Shown piece by piece: positions 40,601-51,414 of a DNA stretch of 64,000 nucleotides (position 1 is the stretch's first letter; each line of letters starts with the position of its first letter). The translations under genes were made by a program, and so were the position numbers. This DNA comes from Falciphora oryzae (Eukaryota; Ascomycota; Sordariomycetes; Magnaporthales; Magnaporthaceae). The DNA is taken from assembly GCA_000733355.1 (NCBI GenBank), contig JNVV01000001.1, forward strand, positions 2,996,219-3,060,218. Reading direction: 5' to 3'. The notes under the pieces were generated by a model. The model saw nothing but the letters and a program-made list of their open reading frames with translations, was not told the DNA's origin and made no database searches.

Positions 40601-43600
40601 TCATTCTTCTTCATCGTCATCGCCCTCGTCATCGTCATCATCCTCTCCTTCGTCGTCCTCGTCCTCCTCCTCATCGTCATCCTCCTCGTCTTCCGTCTCT
40701 TGTTCGTCCAGCGGAGGTATCCAGACGAGGAAGCCCTCCTTGTCAAGCTTCATGCCCTCCGTAGGGATGACCCTAAGGACCTTTTGGAAATACTTGTCTC
40801 GCACCGTAAGGTTCGGGCGGACCCAGGCGCCCCTGACCAGCGGCAAGATAGAGTACGTCACAACCCTCCGGGAGCAAGGCAGGAGGTGCACCGTGCCCAT
40901 CTTCGAGCCCGAGAAGGCAAAGTCGTCATTCGGCTCCATGTTGGTGCCAAAGGTCAGGAAGTGGCTTGACGCGTTCTCGATGGTGATGTGCAGGTGCGCA
41001 AGCCCCAGCTGCGTCTGATCCCCGCCAGCCCTGGCGTAGGACACGGACGCGAGGACGCGGGGCTCAGGACCGAATATGTCCAAACGCGGCACGGGTAGGG
41101 TTGTCTTGTTGACCCGCGACTTTTCGTCGCCGGCTCGGCGCCAGTTGATGACGAATGAGACGTCGAGGTTGACGGGGTCCCGCTCGTCTAGGCTGTACTT
41201 CTGAGCTGTTATATCGAACTGGGCCTCCTCAATAGTCTTAGGTTTGATAGTACGGCCGCCCTCGGGCAGTGTCTGTTTCCCCGACGTCCGGGTCTGCACC
41301 CCCGAGGTCGGCGCAATCGAGACGTCGACTCCTACGACCACGAGGTCCTCGGACGCAAAGGACGCGTACCGTGTGACGAGACACCAAGTTTGGAACAGGC
41401 CGCGAGGCTGGATGTAGGAGTCATCGTCGACGAACAAACTCTGAACGCCTTCGTGGTCGAAGACGCTCGGCCAAGGGTCTGGGTGAAGCCGGGGGAGGAG
41501 GTCGTAGTTTGCCTCAAACGGGTTGACCAATGTCAGTTTGAAGTCTTCAGTCTGGATGATCGGTGTCGCGGGATCTGTAATTAGGTGATACGACGCCACG
41601 AACGTCACGTCGAAAGATGCTGGAAAGTCGACAGGGTCGATGTGGACGGTGGCCCGGGCAGACCCTGCCGCAGCAACGGTGCCGAGAGGAATCGTCATCT
41701 CCTTGTATTCTCCTGCTGTGTCTGGTTCTGCCACCGCGGACTTCTCGTCGCCGGCCGCCAACCGGAAATCAGGGGGCTCTTCGCCAGCAATAACCACGTT
41801 GAGCCGGAGCTCTGCAGATGCATCTTCAGCGTTGACAATGTCGAGCTCCAGATCGATAGCCTCGTTTGCATAGTACTGCTCCAGGACATTCTTCACCTTG
41901 ATCTCCACGTTCGGCGGTCGAGGCAGGATCCGGATCGAGTGCGAGTTTGCCCGCGGAATCTTCCTCGGCTTGCCCGGCGCTTGCCAGATCCCGGCAACGC
42001 TGGTGTCTTTATACGGCACTTCATAGTCTAGGCTGAAGGCGTCATTGGCCATTGAAAGGGTTGTTGCTAGGGCCTTTGCGTCGCCCGGCTCTCGGAGCGG
42101 AACGTCCATCTCATAAACCACAGTCTGCCCAGGGGGTAATGTGAGATCACAGCTCCCAACCAAGACGGAGACTGCAGCCGGGGCAGTTTTCTCTTTGCCT
42201 GGGTCGTCACCTCTTAGTGCTTCTACGGATTGCTCCCGCAGACTAACACCTGAGACAGTTGCTTTGCCGTACTGGCGCTTTTCCGCCTGGGCACTGTCGT
42301 GCTTCAGGTGTATCGTCTTGATACCCCCATCGAATGTGACTTGAATACCGCTCAGGACTATTGGCGCAGAGGATGGCTGTGCGTTGGAGGTGATGGAAAG
42401 CTGCCCCTGAGCTGTTCGGCCGGCGTTTCCCTCCTCTGATCGGAATACGAATGAGCTTGAAAGGAGCGGGAGACTCGACTCGTCGACGATATCAACGACT
42501 GGCTTTTCGCTAGTCGAGACACCGTCGAGGACTTTTGAGAGGTCGTATTCCCACTTCGGCCGTTCTTGATACTTCTTGTTCAGCAGCTCCCACTCGACTG
42601 ATATCAGCAGCTCGGCGTCTTGAGCCGGCCGGGCGGCGGAACGGAGCAGCCATGCCAGCTCCTGGCTGATGTCCAACCAGCCATCCGCTCTGAATGATAA
42701 ATCAAGCCACATGGGTTTCAGAAGATCCACTGCAGACTGCCATTTGTGTGAGGAGGCAAATTCCTTGGCCAGCTGTAGCGTCACGTCGGCGCAGAGCCGA
42801 ATCTGACCTCGCCTCTGGAACTCCACTCTAGCAGCATCAAGGCACTGGGCTATCAACTGCGAGTGGTTCACTCCGTTGCCGGCGCTTGGGAGGGGGTATT
42901 CTTCATGCGGCTCCGGGCACATGTACGTGTCATACGTGAACGCCTTGCTTGCGACTCTTCTTGCTGGAGAGTTGCCAGGTTTCTCCCGGTCTTCTTCGGG
43001 CATTTTTAGGGCAAACGAGCGGCGAGCGTACAGGTGCTGTGACGCGGCCTTGTACCAATATCCTGGGTGATGTAAAAATTCCCAGGGCTGCAGTCGGTTT
43101 CCCATGGACGCCTTCTCAGGCTGGAGGAACAAGTTCGGGGAGGCGGGCAAGAGGTCGGTGATTTGGGCCTTCTCGATGAGCTCGGCCATGATGATGGCCC
43201 AGCGGGCCTCCCATGCCGCCCACCCATAGTTTTCAGTCCCCCGCCCTCTGCGGTCGATCAGGTCGCTTATCCTGTCGCGATGCGCCTGCCAGCGACGCAC
43301 TGCCGCGCTGGTTTGGCCAACCCAGAGTAGGCAGCGCAGGCAGCGAATGCTGATAATGTCGGCGAGCTGGCGGGCCTCATTCCATCGCGGACTCCAGCTG
43401 GGGATTATATCCAGCACGTCAGCTCCGGTCAGGGTATCGTATGCCTGCTCAAAGGACCGCAGCGCCTGGTCCATCTCTTGGCGGAACTCGGCGAACACGG
43501 CCGACTTGAAGTCGTACCGCACGTTCCATCCGGGCAGAGAGAGGGTCTGTGAGGTGCCCGAGGTCGGCGGCACCGTCGGCTGTGGCACCACGCCGCGCCC

Positions 43601-44392
43601 TTTCTTCTTTCTTGCCCGCCGGCCCAGATCCCGATAGTGCTCCACGGCATGGCCGTATACGGCAATCAGAAGGTTGTCCGCCTGCTTCTTGAACTCCTCA
43701 GGCGAGTAGGCCGAGGGCATGAAGAAGAAAGACTTGGAGTCGAGGGCGCAGCCTTTCCTGATGTTGTCGAGGCGATCTCGCGTGCTGTCAAGCGAGGCGG
43801 TGCGTAGGTCGCTCAGAATCACCACTATGATTTTGGATTTGTAGCCCTGCTGCAAGAGCGCGTTGCGCACGGAGCTGATATCGGTCTTGATCTGATTATC
43901 GTGCAGCGTAGCGAGCGTCATGTCCGAGGCAAGGTTGTAGAAGCACAGAAAGACGCTCGGGAGGAGCTCCTGCTGCTTCTCTAGCCACCGGTTGTCGATG
44001 AAGCCGTCCGGATAGAGGCGGCAGGACGGGCTCAGCGGAGAGAATGGCGAGTGAAACGCCCCCCGCGGCTCCGAGGCATCGATATGCTCGGGCAGCCTGG
44101 CGCGTCGAGGGGGAAGCATGAAAGTGCCGCCGCAGGTCTTGACCCTAAACCTGTACCCTCTCGCGCCGGGCGTGGCGTTCCATGGGAGCTTGGAGGCGTC
44201 GCGCCCCTGGATGTACTCGAGCAGTGCAGCGCCATGTTTGGTCTCGACGTAGGGGACCTCGGAGCGGAGCAGGACGCCCTGCTCCTTGAGATCGGCGGGG
44301 AGGGCGGGCTGTGGCGTCGAGGGCGGCGACAGGCCAAACAGGGTGATGCACGGGATGTTGTGGTCCAGGCTAAACGCCGGGTAGTCGTCCAT
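40601..44392 (-). CDS. TRAPP complex subunit TRAPPC11 (Foie gras/Gryzun)
   Basis: Trafficking protein particle subunit 11, acting in ER-Golgi transport and autophagy. One uninterrupted exon of 1263 aa. The N-terminal ~330 residues carry the block SVFLCFYNLASDMTLATLHD and Foie-gras features. The central alpha-solenoid includes WAAWEARWAIIMAELIE and PGYWYKAASQHLYARR. The C-terminal Gryzun region is beta-rich (NVEIKVKNVLEQYYANEAIDLELDIVNAED and later SHFLTFGTNMEPNDDFAFSG). The last ~50 residues are almost purely acidic (Glu/Asp runs), an oddity of this copy. Length and domain order match fungal TRAPPC11. Divergent from RXT2. Confidence 0.88.
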   Translation of the reverse strand: MDDYPAFSLDHNIPCITLFGLSPPSTPQPALPADLKEQGVLLRSEVPYVETKHGAALLEYIQGRDASKLPWNATPGARGYRFRVKTCGGTFMLPPRRARLPEHIDASEPRGAFHSPFSPLSPSCRLYPDGFIDNRWLEKQQELLPSVFLCFYNLASDMTLATLHDNQIKTDISSVRNALLQQGYKSKIIVVILSDLRTASLDSTRDRLDNIRKGCALDSKSFFFMPSAYSPEEFKKQADNLLIAVYGHAVEHYRDLGRRARKKKGRGVVPQPTVPPTSGTSQTLSLPGWNVRYDFKSAVFAEFRQEMDQALRSFEQAYDTLTGADVLDIIPSWSPRWNEARQLADIISIRCLRCLLWVGQTSAAVRRWQAHRDRISDLIDRRGRGTENYGWAAWEARWAIIMAELIEKAQITDLLPASPNLFLQPEKASMGNRLQPWEFLHHPGYWYKAASQHLYARRSFALKMPEEDREKPGNSPARRVASKAFTYDTYMCPEPHEEYPLPSAGNGVNHSQLIAQCLDAARVEFQRRGQIRLCADVTLQLAKEFASSHKWQSAVDLLKPMWLDLSFRADGWLDISQELAWLLRSAARPAQDAELLISVEWELLNKKYQERPKWEYDLSKVLDGVSTSEKPVVDIVDESSLPLLSSSFVFRSEEGNAGRTAQGQLSITSNAQPSSAPIVLSGIQVTFDGGIKTIHLKHDSAQAEKRQYGKATVSGVSLREQSVEALRGDDPGKEKTAPAAVSVLVGSCDLTLPPGQTVVYEMDVPLREPGDAKALATTLSMANDAFSLDYEVPYKDTSVAGIWQAPGKPRKIPRANSHSIRILPRPPNVEIKVKNVLEQYYANEAIDLELDIVNAEDASAELRLNVVIAGEEPPDFRLAAGDEKSAVAEPDTAGEYKEMTIPLGTVAAAGSARATVHIDPVDFPASFDVTFVASYHLITDPATPIIQTEDFKLTLVNPFEANYDLLPRLHPDPWPSVFDHEGVQSLFVDDDSYIQPRGLFQTWCLVTRYASFASEDLVVVGVDVSIAPTSGVQTRTSGKQTLPEGGRTIKPKTIEEAQFDITAQKYSLDERDPVNLDVSFVINWRRAGDEKSRVNKTTLPVPRLDIFGPEPRVLASVSYARAGGDQTQLGLAHLHITIENASSHFLTFGTNMEPNDDFAFSGSKMGTVHLLPCSRRVVTYSILPLVRGAWVRPNLTVRDKYFQKVLRVIPTEGMKLDKEGFLVWIPPLDEQETEDEEDDDEEEDEDDEGEDDDDDEGDDDEEE

Positions 44393-45737
44393 GGTCGCAG
44401 AGCCGGCCGTCGGGATCGCAGGACAGGGTGTTGTGGTTGCCGGGCCGAGGCCGGTGCAGGTCGGTCGGCGGCTGCGGGGGAGGCTAGCTGGTCAAGCCGG
44501 GGGCTCTAACTGGAGGTGGCGGAGGGAGGCGCTCAGGCCGCCGTCAGTGGCGCGCTCTTATGGGCAGAGTTCCATCTCTGCAAAAGCCGCCGACTTACCT
44601 GCGACGGCGCCAGATGGAGGCTGAGACTTGGCTTGCCATTACAGGATCAGTCAGTCTACAAGGTGGGTGTGCTTGTTGTTGGTTGGGTCTGGGCCGGGCG
44701 CATGGAACGTTTGGCAGCCCCAGCTCGTCAGGGACAGGCACCACCACCTGAATTGACGGCCGACCGCGCTTCTCAAAACTCAACCCGCGCCTACAACGCA
44801 GCTGTACACAGCCGCGCACCTTGCTGGTTTTTTGTGGGAGCCACAGCTACAGCAAGAATCCAAGGGCAGCAGCATCCAATCCTACGAGAAGCTGGGCGTC
44901 AATCCAAGACCTGTCGCGATAATTGTCGTGTTCATGACAGCTCGCATCTAGCGGAATTCCATCGGGCAATGGCACGGGCTGCCTAGGCCATTTTTGACGT
45001 GAACCGGTGGCTGCTTGGAGGGGTATTGCATGCGCCTCGGCGATCCCAAACGCGCGAGCATGCGCGCTGTATGTGGTCAGCCCAGCAGCGCACAGCACGC
45101 GCCAATCCCTGGGCGGCCAGCTGTGGTTAGTTGGGGCTTGAGTGGCCAGCGGCACCAATTCAAGCCGTCCGTCACCGGAGCGCAGGCTTCTATTTTTTTT
45201 TCTTTGCGCAATTGCAGGGGTCGCTCCCGTCGCGTACTTATCGCGGCTTCCCCACCAAGGCTTATCTGACTTCCGCCATTGGTTCGGCCATGCTGCAAGT
45301 GGGCGGGTGCCACAGTACCGAGTTTCTTGCCAGGGTCATGCCGCTCCTGACCGACGCTTTTGGCCCCAGCCTTGCTCTGGAGGTCATGGTTGGCCGCTTT
45401 CTCCCGCCTTGTCTGGTCGCCCGAACGGAAAAAGCGAAGCGGGTGCAGCTTCCCATCGCGGATTGACGCCCTTGCAAAGCTTTCTCCGCAGCCCACGCCC
45501 ACAGCTCCCAATGTCTGCCGCCTCCCTCGCGCCCAGGTCCGCCGTCCTCACCCAACGCGCCACCCTTTAGCAACATATTTCGCCCTCGTCTTGGTCGTGC
45601 GAACCCGAAGCCCGAGCCGTCCACGCGGGCGCCCGCTCCCTCTTCTCCTCTTCCCTCTCCTCGTCGACCGCCCCCTCCCGTCTGCCACGCACGCATACAC
45701 CACACTCTCCCCTCTTTCGATAATCCTCGACGGCAGA
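44393..45737. promoter_or_regulatory. 1.3-kb divergent promoter, TRAPPC11 and RXT2
   Basis: No gene visible; open frames are GC-rich shadows of the TRAPPC11 leader. The 150 bp upstream of RXT2 are CT-rich, typical of fungal promoters. Confidence 0.5.
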
Positions 45738-47505
45738 ATGTCCGCTTCTGCTCGCGACGCGATCCTCATCGCCGAGGCCTTCAAAGCTCTCGGCAAGGCC
45801 GTCAAGCGAAAAGCCTACGGTAAGACCTGCTGAGCCGACCGGCCACGTCCCACGCCTCCAACCGCCAGCCGCCGTCACGACCCAGCGCCGCAGTCTAACA
45901 TTTCCCTCCTCCGATTTTCGCAGAGTCGGACTCGGACGACTACATCGAACAGCCCACCAACCGCGGGGGCAAGCTAAAAAAACGAGCGCGCTTCGTCCGC
46001 CGAGGCCAGGTCGGGCCGAACGGGCCTCCGCTGTTCAGAGAGGCAAGTTGCACCGCGCAATCGCGCCGACGCTCGCAGACACGATGCCACAGGCGCCCGT
46101 CACTAACGTCAATCATGCAGGCTGTTGAGCATGCTGGCTACCAGCGCGCCGTCATAAGCCGCAACCCGACCCTCGTCGACGAAGAAGGCTACGAGATCGA
46201 CAGCGATGACGACGAGGAGCGCGTCGTCGAGGCGCAAGCCGAGGCTGACGAGATCAATCCATACGCAAGCATCCGGCTCGAGGGTATGTTTCCTATCGCT
46301 GAATCCAACATGCTCGCCGCGAATTGAAGACCTGCTCACACGACCTTTCTGCCCTACTAGACATCCTCGCCCCTCTGACGTCCTCGGCGGATCTCGCAAA
46401 CCATGCTACTCTCTCTCGGCCCTTCCTCTCGACCGCCCTGTCCGAGCTCTCCATCCAAGGCCGGAACCTGATGCACAAGGAGAACAAGGCCCTCTGGAAT
46501 GTGCGGCCGCTCTTGACGCGCCTCTGCGGGGACCACACGTGGGCATCATGCAATATGATGCTGGGGCCTAACGACGCCGACCTCTTTGACATCCATACCG
46601 GCGGTGCACCGCAGCACCGTCGCCCTCAGAATCGCAAGCAAGCGCCCGCCACAGAAGCCCATAAGCCAGCGTCGCCGTCGATGTCCAACGGCGCGAATTC
46701 AAAGTCCAGGCCGGTCGGCCACACGGACCAAAAGGCTGGAGTGGATGAAACGGAAGAGAAACAAGAAGATCCCGACGTCACAATGGAGGACATCGACCCC
46801 TTGGATGGATCTGCCACAACCGGTCCTGGGGCCGTCAACGGTGATAAGCTCGCAGAAGACGCGCCCAAGAAAGATAATAAAGTCGGGGATTACGAGAAAG
46901 CAGCCTCGAGTAAAAAAGACAAGCACGCCGCAACAAGTGCGACCAATGGCGAGGTGTCAGCAACAGCCCTCGCCGCAGCAAAGCGTCCATTGGAACCCGG
47001 CGAGAAGAATTCGAGCATTAATGGAGACGCGGCTACGGTCAACGGCCTGGCGGCCGCGAATAAGGGAGTCCAACAACCCGGCGCTGCGAACGCGCCTCAT
47101 GAAGTCAACGGTACCGGGGCGACACTAGCGGGCGACCAAGAAGCTATACACCCGTACTTCCTAGCCCCTTCATCAGCGTACCCAGACCGAGATGCCGGTC
47201 TGCCGCAGCAGGATGCAGAAGACGTGCGCCGGCTGCTGCAGCTCTACGTCCAGAAGCAAGAGGAGGTCTGCCGCGGCACCAAAGAGCTGTACGAGGGCCT
47301 GTTACGGGCGGACCGGCTGCGACAGATGGTGCTCAAGTGGTCCAGGGCCGAGGCGCACTGCGGCGCGAATCGAGACATGTCGGACGGCGAGGACTGGTAC
47401 GACAAGGATGAGTGGGGCCTCACCGAGGACCTTAAGAAGGGACAGGATGAGGAGGAGGAAGAAACCACCAAGGACCAGCCCAAGAAGACTAGGAATAGGA
47501 GGTGA
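45738..47505 (+). CDS. rxt2: Rpd3L histone deacetylase subunit RXT2
   Basis: Subunit of the large Rpd3 deacetylase complex. Exons 45738-45819, 45924-46042, 46121-46283, 46361-47505 give 502 aa. The conserved RXT2 N-terminal domain spans the first ~180 residues: SDSDDYIEQPTNRGGKLKKR, RNPTLVDEEGYEIDSDDDEE, then LAPLTSSADLANHATLSRPF and MHKENKALWNVRPLLTRLCGD. A long low-complexity Ala/Lys/Glu linker leads to a C-terminal helical segment (VRRLLQLYVQKQEEVCRGTKELYEGLLRADRLRQMVLKW). Intron 2 (46043-46120) uses a GC donor (GAG|GCAAGT) with branch site ACTAAC; no GT donor keeps frame. The final tail is acidic then basic. Confidence 0.88.
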
Positions 47506-47753
47506 CACGATTATAAAGGCGGCGTGAAGTGCGGCGGGACTGTCTATATCACGATGATACCATGTAGCATACTGCTAGATATTTTTGGCGTTCGAGAGGT
47601 CACTTTTTTTTTTTTTATCGTTAAATCCGCAGGAGAGAGAGGTGGCATACATGCGCACGTCTGTCCCTCTTACTAACAGGATTATTATGACAGCTCACAT
47701 TTACCGCAACGACGTGAAAGTTCATGAGAGCAGACTAACAAGGTGCATGCGCC

Positions 47754-49706
47754 CTAGCCCAGGCGAACCTTGCTCCACATCCTCAAGCACTCCTGCAAAT
47801 CCATGGACAGGGTGCCCTCGAGTGCCGAGGACGCATCGCTTATCAAGGCCACCACGAGCGTGGCCAGGGCAAATGTGGCCTTGTCCTCCTCGAGCGCCTG
47901 GAAGTCCGACTTGCGCATCCCGCCATTGTCGGCCCATGCCATCCACAGGTCGAGCAGGCGGCAGAGGCGCGCGGCGAAAGCGCCCTCGAGCACCATGCGG
48001 TGCAGCAACATCCCAACGGCCTGCCTCAAGTCGGCCCGCTCATCCACGACGAACAGTCCCTCCTCACCGTCGTCCTTGCCGTCCTCCTCTTCTCCTTCCA
48101 GCGCCACCCGCGCCCTCTCCTTGAGCCACGCCAGGTTCCGCGCCGCCACCCTCGAGGCGTCCCAGCGCGGGCTCTGCAGCGCCTCGGACAGCCTCGCCTC
48201 GCGACGCGCGGCCTGGTCGCGCAGCCTGTCGCGCATGTCCTGCAGGCGCTGCTCCGCCTCGCGCCGGGCCCGGTCCCGGGCTGCGGCCTCCCTCTGCGCG
48301 GGCGCCATGCGCGCCTCGGCCGCCAGGGCCTCGCGCTGCTCGCGGCCCCTCCGGGTGAAGGCCTCGAGCTCCTCCATGCGCCTGCGGGACTCGTCCCCGT
48401 CGCCCGTGCTGGACCACTCGGGCGTCTCGTCCTCGGCCACGACGCCGAGCAGCACGAGCACGCCGCAGGGCACGGTGGGGCGGCGCGCGAAGCGGAGCAG
48501 GGCGTCGGGGATGCGGTAGCTCCATAGGACCGTTTGGCTCGTCGTGCCGAAAGCGGTGGCTGCGCTGGCGAACCACGTGCCGCCGGTCCTGCCGCTGCTG
48601 CTTCCGACCCCGTATATCCCACCCGTGGTGCCGCCGCCGCCGACGATGCGCAGGTGGTCCACATACAAACTGTCGAGCTGAACCGAGCTCTGGAGCCGGT
48701 CCTCGAGCGCCAGGGCCGTTACGAGCCCCTCGGCCGAGATCTGGCAGGTGATGGGCCGTGGGCCAGCATCGCCTCGGCCCTCCTGTCGGGTTGAGTCCAC
48801 CGATGATATCCCGGTCTCTTTGCGCCGTAGGCTGGCTGCTCGTGGGTCCTTCTCGGGAAGCACTGGCTTGCTGCTGCTGCTATCATCTCCGTCACTAGCG
48901 CCCCGGCCTTCTTGCGCTCCCTTGACCCCAACTTCGTCATCATCGTCTCCTTGCACCGTTTTCTTTCCCCGTAACCGTCTCGTCCACGGCGGCAGCTCGA
49001 CCCAGTAAGGCGGCAGGTCCGAGTAGTCGCGTGTAGTCCACTCGTCGGCCCACGACACGGCCAGCGACAGGTGTCCGTCCGAGTCGGTCAGCGGCGCGAT
49101 GCTCAGCGCCCTGTGCGCCCCGTCCGGGCTGCGCATCAGCACGCACCCGACGGGCGTCCACAGCCCCGTCGAGCGGAGCAGCCTCCAGCCGTGCGGGTCG
49201 GGGACGGCGCCCAGGTCCAGCAGGTAGCAGACCAGGTCGTCGAACGCGACGTCGGCCTGCGGCTGGCGCAGCTGGTCGGCGTACTCGACGCGCTGCGTCT
49301 TGAGCCCGACGGCGTTGGTGCGCCAGTTGAAGGCCGTCCAGGACCCGCCGGGGATGGCGCTGGGCCCGCCGCGCGCGAGCCGCCAGTACTGCGCCCGGTG
49401 CTGGAACCGGTCCCACGGCGCCACGGCGTACCGCGGCAGCTCGATCTCGATGACGCGGTTCACCACGTCGCTGCGCGTCAGCGCCGTCAGCCGCGCGTGC
49501 CGCAGGATCCGCTTGATGCGCGAGACCGCCACCAGCGTCGCCACGGTGTTGTACAGAATCGGCAGCACGCCCAGGACGGCGAGGGGGACGCCGATGTAGG
49601 CTGCAGTGAGCGTGTTGTTAGCTTTATAGTGACAATGGTCATCGAAGATCGGGTGAGGGTACTGACTGATGATGTCCGTCGCTGTGTGAGTGTTGTCATC
49701 CGACAT
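47754..49706 (-). CDS. Uncharacterised membrane-anchored protein
   Basis: Single exon; I start at the ATG at 49706 (MSDDNTHT), giving 650 aa. An in-frame ATG at 49751 would add 15 residues. One transmembrane segment lies near residue 35-60 (YIGVPLAVLGVLPILYNTVATLVAV), followed by an Arg-rich stretch. The folded N-terminal part contains DRFQHRAQYWRLARGG, WRLLRSTGLWTPVGCVLMR and SDLPPYWVELPPW. An acidic linker follows, then a beta-type region (YVDHLRIVGGGG), a long Glu/Arg/Ala coiled coil (RRRMEELEAFTRRGREQREA onward) and a C-terminal helical block. The pattern suggests a conserved fungal protein, but I do not recognise a named family. Confidence 0.75.
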   Translation of the reverse strand: MSDDNTHTATDIISQYPHPIFDDHCHYKANNTLTAAYIGVPLAVLGVLPILYNTVATLVAVSRIKRILRHARLTALTRSDVVNRVIEIELPRYAVAPWDRFQHRAQYWRLARGGPSAIPGGSWTAFNWRTNAVGLKTQRVEYADQLRQPQADVAFDDLVCYLLDLGAVPDPHGWRLLRSTGLWTPVGCVLMRSPDGAHRALSIAPLTDSDGHLSLAVSWADEWTTRDYSDLPPYWVELPPWTRRLRGKKTVQGDDDDEVGVKGAQEGRGASDGDDSSSSKPVLPEKDPRAASLRRKETGISSVDSTRQEGRGDAGPRPITCQISAEGLVTALALEDRLQSSVQLDSLYVDHLRIVGGGGTTGGIYGVGSSSGRTGGTWFASAATAFGTTSQTVLWSYRIPDALLRFARRPTVPCGVLVLLGVVAEDETPEWSSTGDGDESRRRMEELEAFTRRGREQREALAAEARMAPAQREAAARDRARREAEQRLQDMRDRLRDQAARREARLSEALQSPRWDASRVAARNLAWLKERARVALEGEEEDGKDDGEEGLFVVDERADLRQAVGMLLHRMVLEGAFAARLCRLLDLWMAWADNGGMRKSDFQALEEDKATFALATLVVALISDASSALEGTLSMDLQECLRMWSKVRLG

Positions 49707-49751
49707 CTTGTCTTTCATCCACCAGCGACGTCCTGGCTGAGGTCGATACAA

Positions 49752-50330
49752 TGGCTACGTGATGAGAAGAAGCCCTTGGCAGGAACTATGCCCAAATAAA
49801 TAAAAACGAGGGGTGCCAGGTTGCGACAATCGCAGGGGAAAGGGGCAGATCGAACTTCAGCCGCACTTTAGCGACCTGCCAGGGCCCGGCCATGTTGCAT
49901 CCCCTGCATTGGCGGCGCTTTTGCAATACTAGCCGATCATGCCTAACATAGAATTTCACGACTAGGAAAATTTATGGGTGAGATGTGGAGCACGCTCTCA
50001 GAGTTCAGGCGGACAGTTTAGTGCGATGAGATTGTCCCAAACGGTCGACTCTGGAAATGTCAATTAGGTGTGGGAGCTGAAATGCATCGCCACCATGACA
50101 CGAATTGTCAGCACAAACAGAAGATCGCCCAGGATCATGTAATGAGTACCTATGCATAGCAACAGATCACACGGAATTGAAACAAATGCATCGCGAGGCA
50201 AGCGAATAGGATGTGAACAGCAAGTATATTGATAGTATCTATCTTGTCCCCTTCCGATGGGATACCCAACGCAGGAAGAATCATAGGCCAGTGGATAATA
50301 CCACAGCCAGTGAATCTCTCACCGCATCAC
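49752..50330. other. AT-richer spacer below snoRNA host gene
   Basis: Downstream side of the snoRNA host transcript. A further minus-strand donor (GTGAGT from 50334) opens into it. I searched for a seventh box C/D RNA here and found only weak boxes (a GTGATCT-like C near 50,172 and a CTGA near 50,108) without a convincing rRNA guide. Confidence 0.4.
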
Positions 50331-50491
50331 TCACCTAGACCGGTGCCTGCGGGTGTCTACGTCCGTTCATGGCAATTATTGGCTGCGAGCCAAGCTACCC
50401 AACAAATGTTGTCCTAATGCTAATTTCGACTGTTAGCTTGGGTTCCCCAACCGGATTCTCCATAAGTGAACAGACAAAGGTTGCGAGGTGT

Positions 50492-50577
50492 TGGATCAGA
50501 TATTTGCCTTGTCAAGGGCAGTCTCATCAAAGCATATGCTATGTAGACCGTCGTGATAAAATTTAAATCATCATATA
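50492..50577 (-). ncRNA. snR73: Box C/D snoRNA, snR73/U35-like
   Basis: Box C ATGATGA (to 50574) and box D CTGA (50496-50499), with an internal TGATGA C' box. The guide is the complement of 50544-50556, where the plus strand equals 13 nt of 25S rRNA (TAGACCGTCGTGA) in the peptidyl-transferase region. Counting five nucleotides from a degenerate D' box places the target at yeast C2959, the site modified by snR73 (human U35). Confidence 0.88.
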
Positions 50578-50776
50578 AGGAGGATGTTTGTGTTGGGGCA
50601 AGTGACGCGAAGTGAAGCAACTGGCTAGACTTACCCAGATGGTCAGGGTCGGGATACACCGAGGATCAAATCTGGCACCGTGGCCAAGTCTACAAAGCAC
50701 TTGGGACATCTGCATGGATCAGGTCAGCCAACTGTAACATCACAACCGAGTGGAAACGAGTGTAATGATAGATCCA

Positions 50777-50860
50777 AAGATCAGAAATGGACAGTCTCAT
50801 CTTTGCGGTTAAGCTCGGACATATGCTTGTCTTAATTTGTTGAGTCGAATCATCATGATG
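50777..50860 (-). ncRNA. snR74: Box C/D snoRNA, snR74-like
   Basis: Box C ATGATGA (50850-50856) and box D CTGA (50781-50784). The plus strand at 50820-50832 equals 13 nt near the 5' end of 18S rRNA (CATATGCTTGTCT). With a D' box CCGA, the fifth nucleotide upstream pairs with yeast 18S A28, the snR74 target. Confidence 0.9.
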
Positions 50861-51068
50861 GATAGATGGGGTGGTCAAGGGAGTTGGAGAGAACGCAGCC
50901 GAAGCACAAAACGGCAAGCGAAAGAAAGATGGGTACTAACCAGAAGATCACACATCAGTTGCAAAGCAAAGCTGCATGCATCGATTACAAGAATTAGGAC
51001 TGTTCTGATGACACATGTTAGCTTATCGCCCGACAAGGTGGGAAGCCTCGAGATGTGACAGTGAATAT

Positions 51069-51157
51069 GAATATCAGGTATGCATGAATGGTAGTTAGGT
51101 TATGTTGTCTGCATCGGTGGACCCGAATAAGACTCGTCATCTAGAAATCATCAGGGA
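51069..51157 (-). ncRNA. snR75: Box C/D snoRNA, snR75-like
   Basis: Box C TGATGA (51148-51153) and box D CTGA (51073-51076). The plus strand at 51133-51143 equals 11 nt of 25S rRNA (CTCGTCATCTA). A D' box CTTA places the target at yeast G2288, modified by snR75. Confidence 0.9.
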
Positions 51158-51324
51158 ATGTGGGTGGAGAGAAGCAGAAGGAATGGTAGGCTTACCACGA
51201 AGGTAATGCGAGATTGCCGACATCAAGACACATGAGGGCTGTCCAATAGCATTCTGAGAGGCGCGCCCAGTCAGCATCCTGGCGTTGTAGTTGCTTCAGG
51301 AAGAACAAATGTCGGGATGTGATC

Positions 51325-51414
51325 GTGTTCAGTGGACGAGGTTTTCTAGGCCTGTCGCAAAAATGGCATGTCTGCTCATGGAAAATCGGAGCCCAGTGCC
51401 GTTTCATCATGCGA
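51325..51414 (-). ncRNA. snR76: Box C/D snoRNA, snR76-like
   Basis: Box C ATGATGA (51404-51410) and box D CTGA (51329-51332). The plus strand at 51391-51399 equals 9 nt of 25S rRNA (GCCCAGTGC). With D' CCGA the fifth nucleotide pairs with the last C of GCCC, which lies 91 nt before G2288, that is C2197, the snR76 target. Confidence 0.87.

Noticed and set aside
50690..50917. Small minus-strand frame resembling the one at 51705-52154
   Set aside because: The resemblance comes from shared snoRNA boxes and branch-site/acceptor sequence, not from a protein repeat.
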